Assembly: GCF_009882985.1 (NCBI RefSeq)
Contig: NZ_WTUZ01000010.1
Span: forward strand, 1,140,434 to 1,204,433
Direction: 5' to 3'
Length of the DNA: 64,000 bases
DNA from: Paenibacillus silvestris
GTDB taxonomy: Bacteria > Bacillota > Bacilli > Paenibacillales > NBRC-103111
Part shown: in pieces, positions 8,272 to 16,235 of the stretch
Numbering within the stretch: the stretch's first letter is position 1
How the letters are laid out: every line of letters starts with the position of its first letter
Position numbers and translations under genes: made by a program
The notes under the pieces: model-generated
Seen by the model: only the letters and a program-made list of their open reading frames with translations
Database searches by the model: none
What the model was told of the DNA's origin: nothing

Positions 8272-9369
8272 ATGGACAAAGAGTCCATAACACCGCGACA
8301 ACTCATGATCATCGTCATCCTTTATTCCGTAGGCACAGCTATACTGGTCATTCCAGCATCCATAGCAGCGGATGTCAAACAGGATGCATGGATACCTCTT
8401 TTACTGAGCATAGCATTGGGCACAATGCTGACCTTCCTCTATACCGCAGTCGCGAAGAGATCTCCGATCTCTTCTCTCTTCGACATTAATGACCTCGTTT
8501 ATGGCAAGTGGCTGGGCAGAATCATCACGTTTGGCATTTCCTTTCTAACGCTTATTTTTGCCGCTCAAGATGTTTTTTACGTAGGCCATTTTTTGAGCAC
8601 TCAAATTATGCCTTCAACGCCAATCCAGTCCATTAACATCTTATTCATGCTTGTCGTCATGATGGGAGCCAAGCTGGGATTGGTTGTTTTTCTTAGAACG
8701 GCTGAAATTTTCTTCCCATGGCTGATCCTCTTGTTTACCTTATTCATGACCATGAATATCCCTAATATGGATACGAACAATCTCTTACCGATTGGCGAAG
8801 CGACGGCCATCCCGATCACTCGGTCTGTCATAAGAATCGTCAGCTTTACCTATATTCCCTTGTTTATAACAATTGGACCTATTATTAATCAAGTTTCTAA
8901 TGCAAAAAGAGCTGCAAAAGGTTACCACGTAGGCGTTGTAATAAGCGGTCTGGCCTTGCTTCTACTCGTGGTTTCCAGTGTGCTAGTGTTGGGGGCTGAT
9001 ACTACAGCCATGGAGTCTTTCCCCAGTTATGCCTTGGCACAACGAATAAGCATCGGGAATTTCTTGCAGCGCATTGAAGTTGTCGTTGCCTTCTTGTGGC
9101 TGGTCTCCATTTTTTTCAAAACATCGATGTTTTTTCATACAACACTTCGTGGTGTAGCTCACGCATTCCAACTGCGTGATTACAAATCGCTCTGCATTCC
9201 CCTAGGGCTAATCGTTATCGTCCTGGCTCTTGTCGTTTACCCGAATGGAGCCTATGAACAAAAATGGGATAACCATACCTACATTCCTCTTGCCCTCCTT
9301 CTAGGCGTTGTTTATCCATTAAGCATTATACTGATCAGTTGGATAAGAGGGCGATTGCGCACCAAATAG
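8272..9369 (+). CDS. Spore germination permease, GerB family (second copy)
   Basis: 365 residues from ATG 8272, preceded by AAGGGACG. Same fold and length as the preceding permease, with the shared landmarks RQLMIIVILYSVGTAILVIP, AKLGLVVFLRTAEIFFPWLI and SIGNFLQRIEVVVAFLWL. It is the last gene of the operon A-C-D-B-B. Two B subunits served by a single A and C may allow alternative receptor complexes with different germinant specificity, as known for operons with multiple B genes. The stop is followed within 6 bases by a hairpin that is better placed to terminate leftward transcription. Confidence 0.94.
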   Translation: MDKESITPRQLMIIVILYSVGTAILVIPASIAADVKQDAWIPLLLSIALGTMLTFLYTAVAKRSPISSLFDINDLVYGKWLGRIITFGISFLTLIFAAQDVFYVGHFLSTQIMPSTPIQSINILFMLVVMMGAKLGLVVFLRTAEIFFPWLILLFTLFMTMNIPNMDTNNLLPIGEATAIPITRSVIRIVSFTYIPLFITIGPIINQVSNAKRAAKGYHVGVVISGLALLLLVVSSVLVLGADTTAMESFPSYALAQRISIGNFLQRIEVVVAFLWLVSIFFKTSMFFHTTLRGVAHAFQLRDYKSLCIPLGLIVIVLALVVYPNGAYEQKWDNHTYIPLALLLGVVYPLSIILISWIRGRLRTK

Positions 9370-9374
9370 AAAAA

Positions 9375-9404
9375 CCTGACGGAGTTCAAACTCGATCCGT
9401 CAGG
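9375..9404 (-). terminator. Intrinsic terminator of the dehydrogenase operon
   Basis: Arms CCTGACGGA (9375-9383) and TCCGTCAGG (9396-9404) pair perfectly. Read leftward, the stem is followed by TTTTT, so it ends the 2-hydroxyacid dehydrogenase transcript. Rightward there is no T run, so termination of the ger operon here is uncertain. The same stem and similar downstream sequence recur at 39292-39321. Confidence 0.7.
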
Positions 9405-9474
9405 TACAGTCAACTCCCACCTCGCCTGCCATAAGCCTATTCTGCTTGAATGGGGCAAAGCTTTATTTAGCTTG

Positions 9475-9653
9475 AGGGAACAGCAGTCCTCTATTTAAGG
9501 GAAAACGACCTGTTTCCTCGATTATGGGAACTACAGGATCTTATTCAGCCTCCATCGCTCGTTTTTCAAGTGAAAACAGCAAAATAGCGGAGCGTAGTTC
9601 CCCCTACCTCGGCAAATGTGCCTTTTCATCGAAAAAACGGACTGTAGTTCCCT
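9475..9653. repeat. Dispersed intergenic repeat family A, copy 1
   Basis: About 180 bp, bounded by AGGGAACAGCAGTCC and GGACTGTAGTTCCCT, which pair in 13 of 15 positions. An inner pair, GGAACTACAGGATCTTATT and AATAGCGGAGCGTAGTTCC, gives a nested fold-back. No coding potential is evident. Similar copies lie at 24539 and 47750, with a truncated one at 63754. Confidence 0.75.
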
Positions 9654-9671
9654 CCCTCCAAACATTAATTC

Positions 9672-10640
9672 TTACCTCAACTCCGCAACAAGGTTCGGAG
9701 GAACCTCACCCTGAACACCCTTCACCAGGTTATTCGCGGCAAGCATCGCCATGTCAAACCGAGTTTGATGAGTAGCCGATCCGATATGCGGCAAGGTGAC
9801 GACATTGGGCATTTTCAACAGCTTGTTATCCGGGTCTACGGGTTCTTGCTCGAAAACATCAAGACCCGCTCCGCGGATTTGCCCTTTTTCCAAAGCTTCA
9901 ATGAGCGCTTCCTCATCAACGGTTTGCCCGCGGGACGTATTGATAAAGATCGCGGTTTGCTTCATGAGTGCCAGCTCTTCACGACCGATTAAACGGTTCG
10001 TCTCAGGCGTTAGCGGTGTCATTAGCACCACAAAATCAGACTCCTGAAGAAGCTCCTGCAACGACCGGTAAACCACGCCCAGCTTCTGCTCGGCTTCCTC
10101 TTTGCGGCTGCGATTATAGTACATAACCTCCATATTAAAACCAAACTTCGCCCGTCTGGCTATAGCCTCCCCAATGCGCCCCATGCCGATGATCCCGAGC
10201 TTGGCATGATGAACATCGATCCCGAAAATATGATCATCGCTGCCTTTTTTCCACTGGCCGGCTTTCACGTATGCGTCAAGCTCCGGTATTCGCCTTGCTG
10301 CGCCCAAAATAAGCCCGAACACCGTATCCGCCACCGTCTCATCCAATACGCCCGGTGTATGCGTTCCCATAACACCTCTGGCCTTCATAGCAGCCGTATC
10401 TAAATTGTTGTAGCCTACCGACACGTTGCTCACAATTTTGAGCTTCGGTGCATGATTGAGCAATTCTTCGTCAATGCTTCCACCAGATATTAAGAGTCCA
10501 TCTACATCAGACAGCTCCTCTAATAGCTGCTGACGCGGGATTTCTTCTTCCCTGTCCCATTTGCGATAATCGCAGTACTGCGCTATGTAGGCTTCTACTT
10601 CACTTGGAACTCGCTTTGCGAGAAAAACTTTCGGTCTCAT
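9672..10640 (-). CDS. D-isomer-specific 2-hydroxyacid dehydrogenase (glyoxylate/hydroxypyruvate reductase type)
   Basis: 322 residues from ATG 10640, eight bases after GGAGAGGAG; a TTG two codons upstream is less well placed. The NAD(P)-binding motif GIIGMGRIGEAIARRAKFGF is present, as are the catalytic Arg in INTSRGQTVDEEAL, the Glu in the GLDVFEQEP segment and the His in LPHIGSATHQTR. The closing region resembles GhrB-type enzymes, which reduce glyoxylate, hydroxypyruvate or 2-ketogluconate. It is the last gene of an operon behind an MFS transporter, so it may act on the imported acid. The substrate cannot be decided from sequence. Confidence 0.9.
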   Translation of the reverse strand: MRPKVFLAKRVPSEVEAYIAQYCDYRKWDREEEIPRQQLLEELSDVDGLLISGGSIDEELLNHAPKLKIVSNVSVGYNNLDTAAMKARGVMGTHTPGVLDETVADTVFGLILGAARRIPELDAYVKAGQWKKGSDDHIFGIDVHHAKLGIIGMGRIGEAIARRAKFGFNMEVMYYNRSRKEEAEQKLGVVYRSLQELLQESDFVVLMTPLTPETNRLIGREELALMKQTAIFINTSRGQTVDEEALIEALEKGQIRGAGLDVFEQEPVDPDNKLLKMPNVVTLPHIGSATHQTRFDMAMLAANNLVKGVQGEVPPNLVAELR

Positions 10641-10692
10641 CCTCAAAACTCCTCTCCCTCATATGAAAGAATCGTACCACAAATTGCTAGAT

Positions 10693-11931
10693 TCAGATAA
10701 GTTCTTTTTGCTTTTTTAAGTAGCGGTATAAAATGAAACTATAAACGGCGCAGATTGCTGCGCACAGACCAATGAAGCCATATCCGGTCTGGAGGCCTCG
10801 AATCAGGCCCATTTGGGTGTCCGATCCAACCCATTGTTTCACCAGTTCAATGACGCCGCCAATGAGATAGTTGCCGATGACACTGCCGACGCCCATTAGC
10901 GTAACTGTAAACGTAATTGCCGTATCGCTGCTGTTCGGGTATCTTTTGGCAATAAATGCCATAACGGTCGGGTAAATCATTGCGATGCCGATTCCCGCTG
11001 CTGCGAATAGGAAAGCTAAGGGTTCCCCTCCCAGAATCGCACCAAACGTGCAGATCGCAGAAAAGCCAGAGAAAATAATCAGGGACAAATTGAATCCTAT
11101 TTTATCCGTAATAGGGCCCAAAATTAGCCTTGCCAGCGCAAAGCAGAGGAAAAAAGCAGACAGCATGCCAGACGCCTTCACTGCTTCCCATTCATACGCT
11201 TTCTCCAGGAAATTGACTAACCACCCTCCTACCGCAAGCTCCGATACTACACCGAAGGAAAGAATCAGGACCATATACCACAATACCGGATCACGCGTTA
11301 GCGTTTTGAAAGGAACCCGGTCTTCATGGGAGATCTCGTCGGAAGGAAACGAACTGCGTAAAGCAAATAAGATAGGAAGTATGGACAAAGAAAGCATCAC
11401 CACATACATTCCACGCCAATCAAGCACATGGCCGTACACACTGACGGTCATAAGTCCTGTTGCAATCAACGGGGCAACTGTGGAACTGAGCCCATAGAAG
11501 CCGTGCGTGAGATTCATCATCGTTCCCGTATTTCTCACAAAGATTCTCGCCCCCAGAATAGCGAGTGCAATCTCAAGCATCCCGTTGCCGATGTACATGA
11601 GAAAGTAGGAGGAAGAAAACAAGGGAAAACTGCTGGACATATAGATACAAAAACCGGAAAGGATCATCATGCCAAAAGCAGCAATACTGACGATTTTAAT
11701 CCCCCAGAGGCGCGTTAAAAAAGCCGTGAAGGAACAGGCGATGAGGTAACCCAGCGCGTTGAGAGACAGTAATGTGCCAAGCTGCGATTCATTCAGCATA
11801 AAATCAAGTTGAATGCGCGGAATCGCGGGTCCTTTAATATTCTCTGAAAAACCAAATACAATGAAGCCTAGAAAAATCGTAGCCAGTTGCATGGCATAGA
11901 CCTTTTTGGACTTATCCAAACGTTGTTCCAC
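10693..11931 (-). CDS. MFS transporter
   Basis: 412 residues with about twelve hydrophobic helices. GTG 11931 is the start, preceded by GGAGGAATGACAAC. The family A-like loop motif is degenerate, but the overall pattern (IVFGFSENIKGPAIPRIQLD in helix 1, later ARLILGPITDKIGFN between helices 8 and 9) is that of FucP-like or unassigned sugar/organic-anion permeases. It lies between an unrecognised 219-residue protein (26 bases upstream) and the 2-hydroxyacid dehydrogenase (52 bases downstream), all leftward. It probably imports a substrate handled by those proteins; the substrate is unknown. Confidence 0.88.
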   Translation of the reverse strand: MEQRLDKSKKVYAMQLATIFLGFIVFGFSENIKGPAIPRIQLDFMLNESQLGTLLSLNALGYLIACSFTAFLTRLWGIKIVSIAAFGMMILSGFCIYMSSSFPLFSSSYFLMYIGNGMLEIALAILGARIFVRNTGTMMNLTHGFYGLSSTVAPLIATGLMTVSVYGHVLDWRGMYVVMLSLSILPILFALRSSFPSDEISHEDRVPFKTLTRDPVLWYMVLILSFGVVSELAVGGWLVNFLEKAYEWEAVKASGMLSAFFLCFALARLILGPITDKIGFNLSLIIFSGFSAICTFGAILGGEPLAFLFAAAGIGIAMIYPTVMAFIAKRYPNSSDTAITFTVTLMGVGSVIGNYLIGGVIELVKQWVGSDTQMGLIRGLQTGYGFIGLCAAICAVYSFILYRYLKKQKELI

Positions 11932-11957
11932 GTTGTCATTCCTCCATGCCGCTTACT

Positions 11958-12617
11958 TCATGAAAAGTCGCCCATATAATAGGCAAAAATGGGTTCAATC
12001 GGTTTAAAGTACAGATAACCATCTTCTTCCCAAGGCTGGAAGTGCAAATCCATGCGCGAGTCCTGCCAGTTCTCCGGAGTTCCTTTCGTTTTCAAACGAC
12101 CCGGCACAACTGGATTTTCTATGACTTTAGGAAATTCTTGATACCCAAACAGTAGATTCTCGTGCATCGCGATGATTTCGTATTTATCGCCTGTGAACGA
12201 CCGCTCTTCCTGAAGCTGATAATGATAATAGATATAACTGCTGATCATCTCAGGTTTCAAATGTGCTACTCTCCCGACGCGCCTCTCTACCCGCTCCTTT
12301 CGCAGCCAATGCTCGTTATTCGCCGGTTCATTAAAGTGGAACACGTCTATCATTCGAATCCACTTGCGCGGGTCCGAATGCCCTGGCCAATCCTTCAGAT
12401 AGGGCACAGCAGCGCTAGCGATATCATCAGGACGTAGTTCGCAGTCCAAACACTCATAGTAGAGGAATAGACTATTCTGCCACACATAAGCAGCAGCGGT
12501 CATCAGCTCTCCTTGCATGATCCGTTGTTTGGCTTGTTCACTTTGTTCTAAAGCTCTTACACCCGTAGATACTTGCCCATCTTGCCATTCCGCTCGATAA
12601 ATCATTCTTGTAATCAT
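11958..12617 (-). CDS. Conserved-looking hypothetical protein, first gene of the MFS/dehydrogenase operon
   Basis: 219 residues, ATG 12617 ten bases after GAGG. I do not recognise the family. No signal peptide or membrane helix is visible. The protein is rich in aromatic and charged residues, with MIYRAEWQDGQVSTG at the N-terminus, a middle part with SYIYYHYQLQEERSF, and a C-terminus with FKPIEPIFAYYMGDFS. The compact alpha/beta appearance would suit a small cytosolic enzyme or ligand-binding protein. Position as the first gene of an operon with a transporter and a dehydrogenase suggests a metabolic role linked to the same substrate. Confidence 0.7.
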   Translation of the reverse strand: MITRMIYRAEWQDGQVSTGVRALEQSEQAKQRIMQGELMTAAAYVWQNSLFLYYECLDCELRPDDIASAAVPYLKDWPGHSDPRKWIRMIDVFHFNEPANNEHWLRKERVERRVGRVAHLKPEMISSYIYYHYQLQEERSFTGDKYEIIAMHENLLFGYQEFPKVIENPVVPGRLKTKGTPENWQDSRMDLHFQPWEEDGYLYFKPIEPIFAYYMGDFS

Positions 12618-12703
12618 CTATTCTCTGCCTCAACTTTCTGTGAGATCATGATCAACAAAACTGATTATACCACTGTTTTCCAAGGTGCGGAGCGACAAAA
12701 AAA

Positions 12704-12728
12704 GACCCACAGCGATGTGCTGAGGATC
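12704..12728 (-). terminator. Intrinsic terminator of the kdpB/GGDEF/MCP operon
   Basis: Imperfect stem GATCCTCAGC / GCTGTGGGTC read leftward, followed by a run of seven T. It lies 12 bases after the stop of the chemotaxis receptor gene. Confidence 0.75.
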
Positions 12729-12739
12729 TCCGGTTGATT

Positions 12740-14035
12740 TCAAACTCTAAACATTCTAACCAAATCGTTAAGCTCATGCCCCATCTTATGCAATTCCTCC
12801 GAGGCTATAAAAATATCTTCCATGGATGCCGTCTGCTCAAGGGAGGAGGAGGCTACCAAGCTTGAGCTTGTCACAGCTTCTTTAGCAATCGATGCCAGCT
12901 CATTGACGGCTGAGGTGATTTGCGCAGCACGCGCGAATGCATCATTCGTAATTTCGCGAATTTGCCCGCTGAGTGTAGTGACTTCATTCACCGCTTCGGA
13001 GATCTGTTTAAAGGCAATGCTAGCTTCTGACATGAGTTCCATGCCTGTACTCACTTCTAGACTGCTTTGCTGCATAGTCTGAAAAGCTTGAAAGGTCTCC
13101 GCTTGAATCGATTTCACAATATTTGAGATATGATGGGCTGCTTTCTTGGAGTCGTCAGCCAGTTTCTTCACTTCATTCGCAACGACCGAAAATCCCCGCC
13201 CATGCTCCCCTGCGCGAGCCGCTTCTATGGATGCATTCAGTGCAAGTAAATGCGTCGTTTCTGAAATCCCAGTAATGATTCGCACAAAATTCCCAATTTC
13301 TTGCGTATGTATACTCAAGTTCCTGACGTTCTCTGCCGAGTCATCACAGACAGATTGAATCGACTTGATTTGCGCCATATTTTTGTGGATAACCTCATTG
13401 CCAGCGGCCGCTTCATTCATCGCATTATGCGCAGAGGCATCGACGGTTTCGAAAAAATCAGCGATACGGTGAAGACCGCTGTTCATCTCATCAAGCGTAT
13501 TCATAGTGACAGAGACACGGTCAACTTGCCGCTCCGCTCCCAGCGTGACCTGATTCATAGAGTCACCAATCTCTTTACTTGTCTTCACCGTTTGTTCAGC
13601 TGTAAGGTTCAGCGTTTCCACGCCTGTTGTTAATTGCTGTGAGGAAGCGGATACGCGTCGTATCAAGCTTCGTAAATTACGCGCCATACGGCTCATGGCT
13701 TTGGCAGCATCTCCCAGCTCATCTCGATGACGAATTTGCACAGAGAGCTCCTCTTCCACGATATGGCCTGATGCCATATGCTCCATCCTTTCCGCTATTT
13801 GTACGGCTGGACGCGATAACACCCTCGAAGTCCATAATCCTATTCCCAGTATGCAAGCAAAAGAAGCCACAGTAACGCCTAGTGCAAAATTTACGATAGA
13901 AGAAAAACCTTCTGCTGACAGGTGCTGAACCTGAACATTTTGCGCCAAATTGTACCAAACTTGCCCAGTTACGCCTAGTAGACAAGCAGCCAATGAAAAG
14001 CTGATCATCAGCTTGGTCTGAATGGTATATCTCAT
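12740..14035 (-). CDS. Methyl-accepting chemotaxis protein lacking an extracellular ligand domain
   Basis: 431 residues from ATG 14035, six bases after GGGAGG. Two hydrophobic segments near the N-terminus ([20 protein letters not shown] and [20 protein letters not shown]) are separated by only about 25 residues, so no periplasmic sensor domain is present. A HAMP-like linker ([20 protein letters not shown]) follows, then a signalling domain with the conserved hairpin tip [20 protein letters not shown]. Such receptors usually sense intracellular or membrane states, or a partner membrane protein. It is the last gene of an operon with two kdpB genes, kdpF and a c-di-GMP enzyme, 26 bases downstream of kdpB, suggesting a link between ion pumping and taxis. 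Confidence 0.9.
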   Translation of the reverse strand: MRYTIQTKLMISFSLAACLLGVTGQVWYNLAQNVQVQHLSAEGFSSIVNFALGVTVASFACILGIGLWTSRVLSRPAVQIAERMEHMASGHIVEEELSVQIRHRDELGDAAKAMSRMARNLRSLIRRVSASSQQLTTGVETLNLTAEQTVKTSKEIGDSMNQVTLGAERQVDRVSVTMNTLDEMNSGLHRIADFFETVDASAHNAMNEAAAGNEVIHKNMAQIKSIQSVCDDSAENVRNLSIHTQEIGNFVRIITGISETTHLLALNASIEAARAGEHGRGFSVVANEVKKLADDSKKAAHHISNIVKSIQAETFQAFQTMQQSSLEVSTGMELMSEASIAFKQISEAVNEVTTLSGQIREITNDAFARAAQITSAVNELASIAKEAVTSSSLVASSSLEQTASMEDIFIASEELHKMGHELNDLVRMFRV

Positions 14036-14061
14036 TTTATGCCTCCCAGCGCTCACTGTAG

Positions 14062-16080
14062 TTAGTAAAAGAGTTGCATCATCATATCAATCGCTTTGAT
14101 TCCAGCGAATGGAACAAGAATCCCCCCGACACCGAATAACCAAATATTACGAAACAGCAGCTTTTCCGCACTCATTGGCGAATATTTAACGCCTTTCACT
14201 GCCAGTGGAATTAAAATGGGGATAATGATGGCATTAAAAATTAGCGATGAAATCACGGCTGTTTCCGGTGAATGCAGTCTCATAATATTCAGTGCTTCAA
14301 TCTGCGGAATTTCAGATGACAATATGGCTGGAAGTATCGCAAAATATTTGGCAAAATCGTTTGCAATGCTAAAAGTAGTCAGCGCGCCACGCGTAATCAA
14401 CAGCTGCTTGCCGATAAAGATCACTTGGATCAGCTTCGTCGGATCCGAATCCAAATCCACCATATTCGCAGCTTCCTTCGCCGCAATGGTTCCACTGTTC
14501 ATGGCCAACCCTACATCAGCTTGAGCCAGCGCTGGCGCATCATTCGTTCCATCTCCTGTCATCGCAACTAGCTTGCCTTGCGCCTGTTCTTCCTTGACGA
14601 TACGAATTTTATCTTCCGGTTTGCATTCCGCGATATAGGCATCCACCCCAGCTTCTCGCGCAATGGTTTGGGCCGTTAGCTGATTATCCCCCGTACACAT
14701 AACCGTTTTAATGCCCATTTTTCGCAAATCCTCAAATTTCTCTCTCAATCCCGGTTTAATCATATCCTTCAAATAAATAATGCCTAACAATTGGTTGCCT
14801 CTGCTAACTGCCAGCGGTGTGCCGCCTTCCTTGGCAATTTCCTCGCTGATACGATACGCCTCTGGCGATCTGAGGCCACCTTGCTGTTCCATGTGCGAGA
14901 CGATTTCTTCAACGGCTCCCTTATAATAAGTTTCACCGCCAACAATTAAACCGCTCATTCGGCTTTCTGCTGTAAAAGGAATAACTTTTCCCGCTCCATA
15001 GTGATCCTCACTCCAAGTGATTTTCATGCTTGCAGCCAATTCCAATATAGATTGACCTTCTGGCGTTTCATCGAAAATGGAGGTTGCTACCGCCGCATGA
15101 ATCAGTTCTTGTTCGGAAATCCCCTCTACAGGAGTAAAGCGAAATGCCTTCCGATTGCCATAGGTAATCGTGCCCGTTTTGTCCAATATGATCGTGCTCA
15201 CATCACCAGCAGCTTCAACGGCTTTGCCAGACATCGCGAGTACGTTAAACCGGGTTACACGATCAATGCCCGCAATGCCGATAGCCGACAGAAGAGCACC
15301 AATTGTAGTAGGGATCAGACAGATGAGCAAAGCAACGAGCGTTGAGGTTTCTATGACAACTCCCAAATAGCCAGCCATTGGAATCATTGTGATCGTAACG
15401 ATAAAAAAGATGATGGTAAGCACGACCAGAAGGGTATTCAGCGCGACTTCATTGGGAGATCTCTGCCGTTTCGCTCCCTCTACCAAGAGAATCATCCGAT
15501 CCAAAAAGGTTTCCCCTGGATCAGCTGTAATTCTCACCTTGATCCAATCGCTGATAACCTTCGTTCCGCCGGTAACCGAGCTGAAGTCACTCTTCGCCCG
15601 TTTGACTACAGGGGCGGACTCGCCTGTGATCGCCGATTCATCAATGGCAGCCGTCCCCTCTATGATTTCGCCATCTCCAGGTACCAGATCACCATTTTCA
15701 ATGAGGATCATGTCTCCCCTTCGTAATTCCGTAGAGCTGACGGTTTCCATTTCGCCATTTTTTCGAATGCGCTTCGCTTTCGAATCCATTTGCGTTTTTT
15801 TCAAATGATCCGCATGCGCCTTGCCTCGTCCTTCTGCCAGAGCTTCCGCAAAATTAGCAAACAAAATGGTGAAAAGCAGGATGAAAAAGATAACAAGATT
15901 ATGCAGTTCCCTTCCCTCAGCACCGAAAGTACTCGGGAAAAGAATCATGAACAAGATCAAGAAAGCTCCTGCCTCTACGACAAACATAACAGGACTTTTT
16001 ATCATCATAATCGGATTTAATTTCAACACAGCCTCTAGCAGCGCTTTAAGCATAATGGGACTTTTTCTTGGACTTAACAT
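14062..16080 (-). CDS. kdpB: Potassium-transporting P-type ATPase subunit B, copy 1
   Basis: 672 residues from ATG 16080, preceded by TGGAGG. All P-type landmarks are present: ITGESAP in the actuator domain (about residues 151-157), [11 protein letters not shown] with the phosphorylated Asp near 300, [12 protein letters not shown] near 508, and the KdpB-specific TM5 stretch [12 protein letters not shown] with Asp 575 and Lys 578. KdpB hydrolyses ATP to drive K+ uptake, but only in complex with KdpA (the channel-like subunit), KdpC and KdpF. Here kdpF lies 47 bases upstream while kdpA and kdpC are absent, and a chemotaxis receptor gene follows. The sequence itself shows no sign of decay, so it is under selection either with subunits encoded elsewhere or in another role. 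Confidence 0.95.
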   Translation of the reverse strand: MLSPRKSPIMLKALLEAVLKLNPIMMIKSPVMFVVEAGAFLILFMILFPSTFGAEGRELHNLVIFFILLFTILFANFAEALAEGRGKAHADHLKKTQMDSKAKRIRKNGEMETVSSTELRRGDMILIENGDLVPGDGEIIEGTAAIDESAITGESAPVVKRAKSDFSSVTGGTKVISDWIKVRITADPGETFLDRMILLVEGAKRQRSPNEVALNTLLVVLTIIFFIVTITMIPMAGYLGVVIETSTLVALLICLIPTTIGALLSAIGIAGIDRVTRFNVLAMSGKAVEAAGDVSTIILDKTGTITYGNRKAFRFTPVEGISEQELIHAAVATSIFDETPEGQSILELAASMKITWSEDHYGAGKVIPFTAESRMSGLIVGGETYYKGAVEEIVSHMEQQGGLRSPEAYRISEEIAKEGGTPLAVSRGNQLLGIIYLKDMIKPGLREKFEDLRKMGIKTVMCTGDNQLTAQTIAREAGVDAYIAECKPEDKIRIVKEEQAQGKLVAMTGDGTNDAPALAQADVGLAMNSGTIAAKEAANMVDLDSDPTKLIQVIFIGKQLLITRGALTTFSIANDFAKYFAILPAILSSEIPQIEALNIMRLHSPETAVISSLIFNAIIIPILIPLAVKGVKYSPMSAEKLLFRNIWLFGVGGILVPFAGIKAIDMMMQLFY

Positions 16081-16127
16081 GACTTCAAAAACCTCCAGTG
16101 AACTAAAACTTTACGAATTCTTAGCTG

Positions 16128-16205
16128 TTAGAACTGTTCAATGTTCAGCAGCACATAAGCCAGGTACAGCAGCATCGCTACCGTTAATACACAAATAATC
16201 ACCAC
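16128..16205 (-). CDS. kdpF: KdpF-like small membrane subunit
   Basis: A 25-residue reading frame starting with GTG 16205, 12 bases after GGAG (16218-16221). It reads MVIICVLTVAMLLYLAYVLL followed by NIEQF and a stop, a single hydrophobic helix ending in the Y-x-L-x-N-x-E-x-F pattern typical of KdpF. KdpF is a lipid-like stabilising peptide of the Kdp complex. In kdpFABC operons kdpA follows kdpF. Here kdpB follows directly, as if kdpA had been removed or had never been there. The gene is too short for usual gene callers. Confidence 0.8.
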   Translation of the reverse strand: MVIICVLTVAMLLYLAYVLLNIEQF

Positions 16206-16235
16206 GATGAAGTCTCACTCCTTTTGCAAGTAAAT

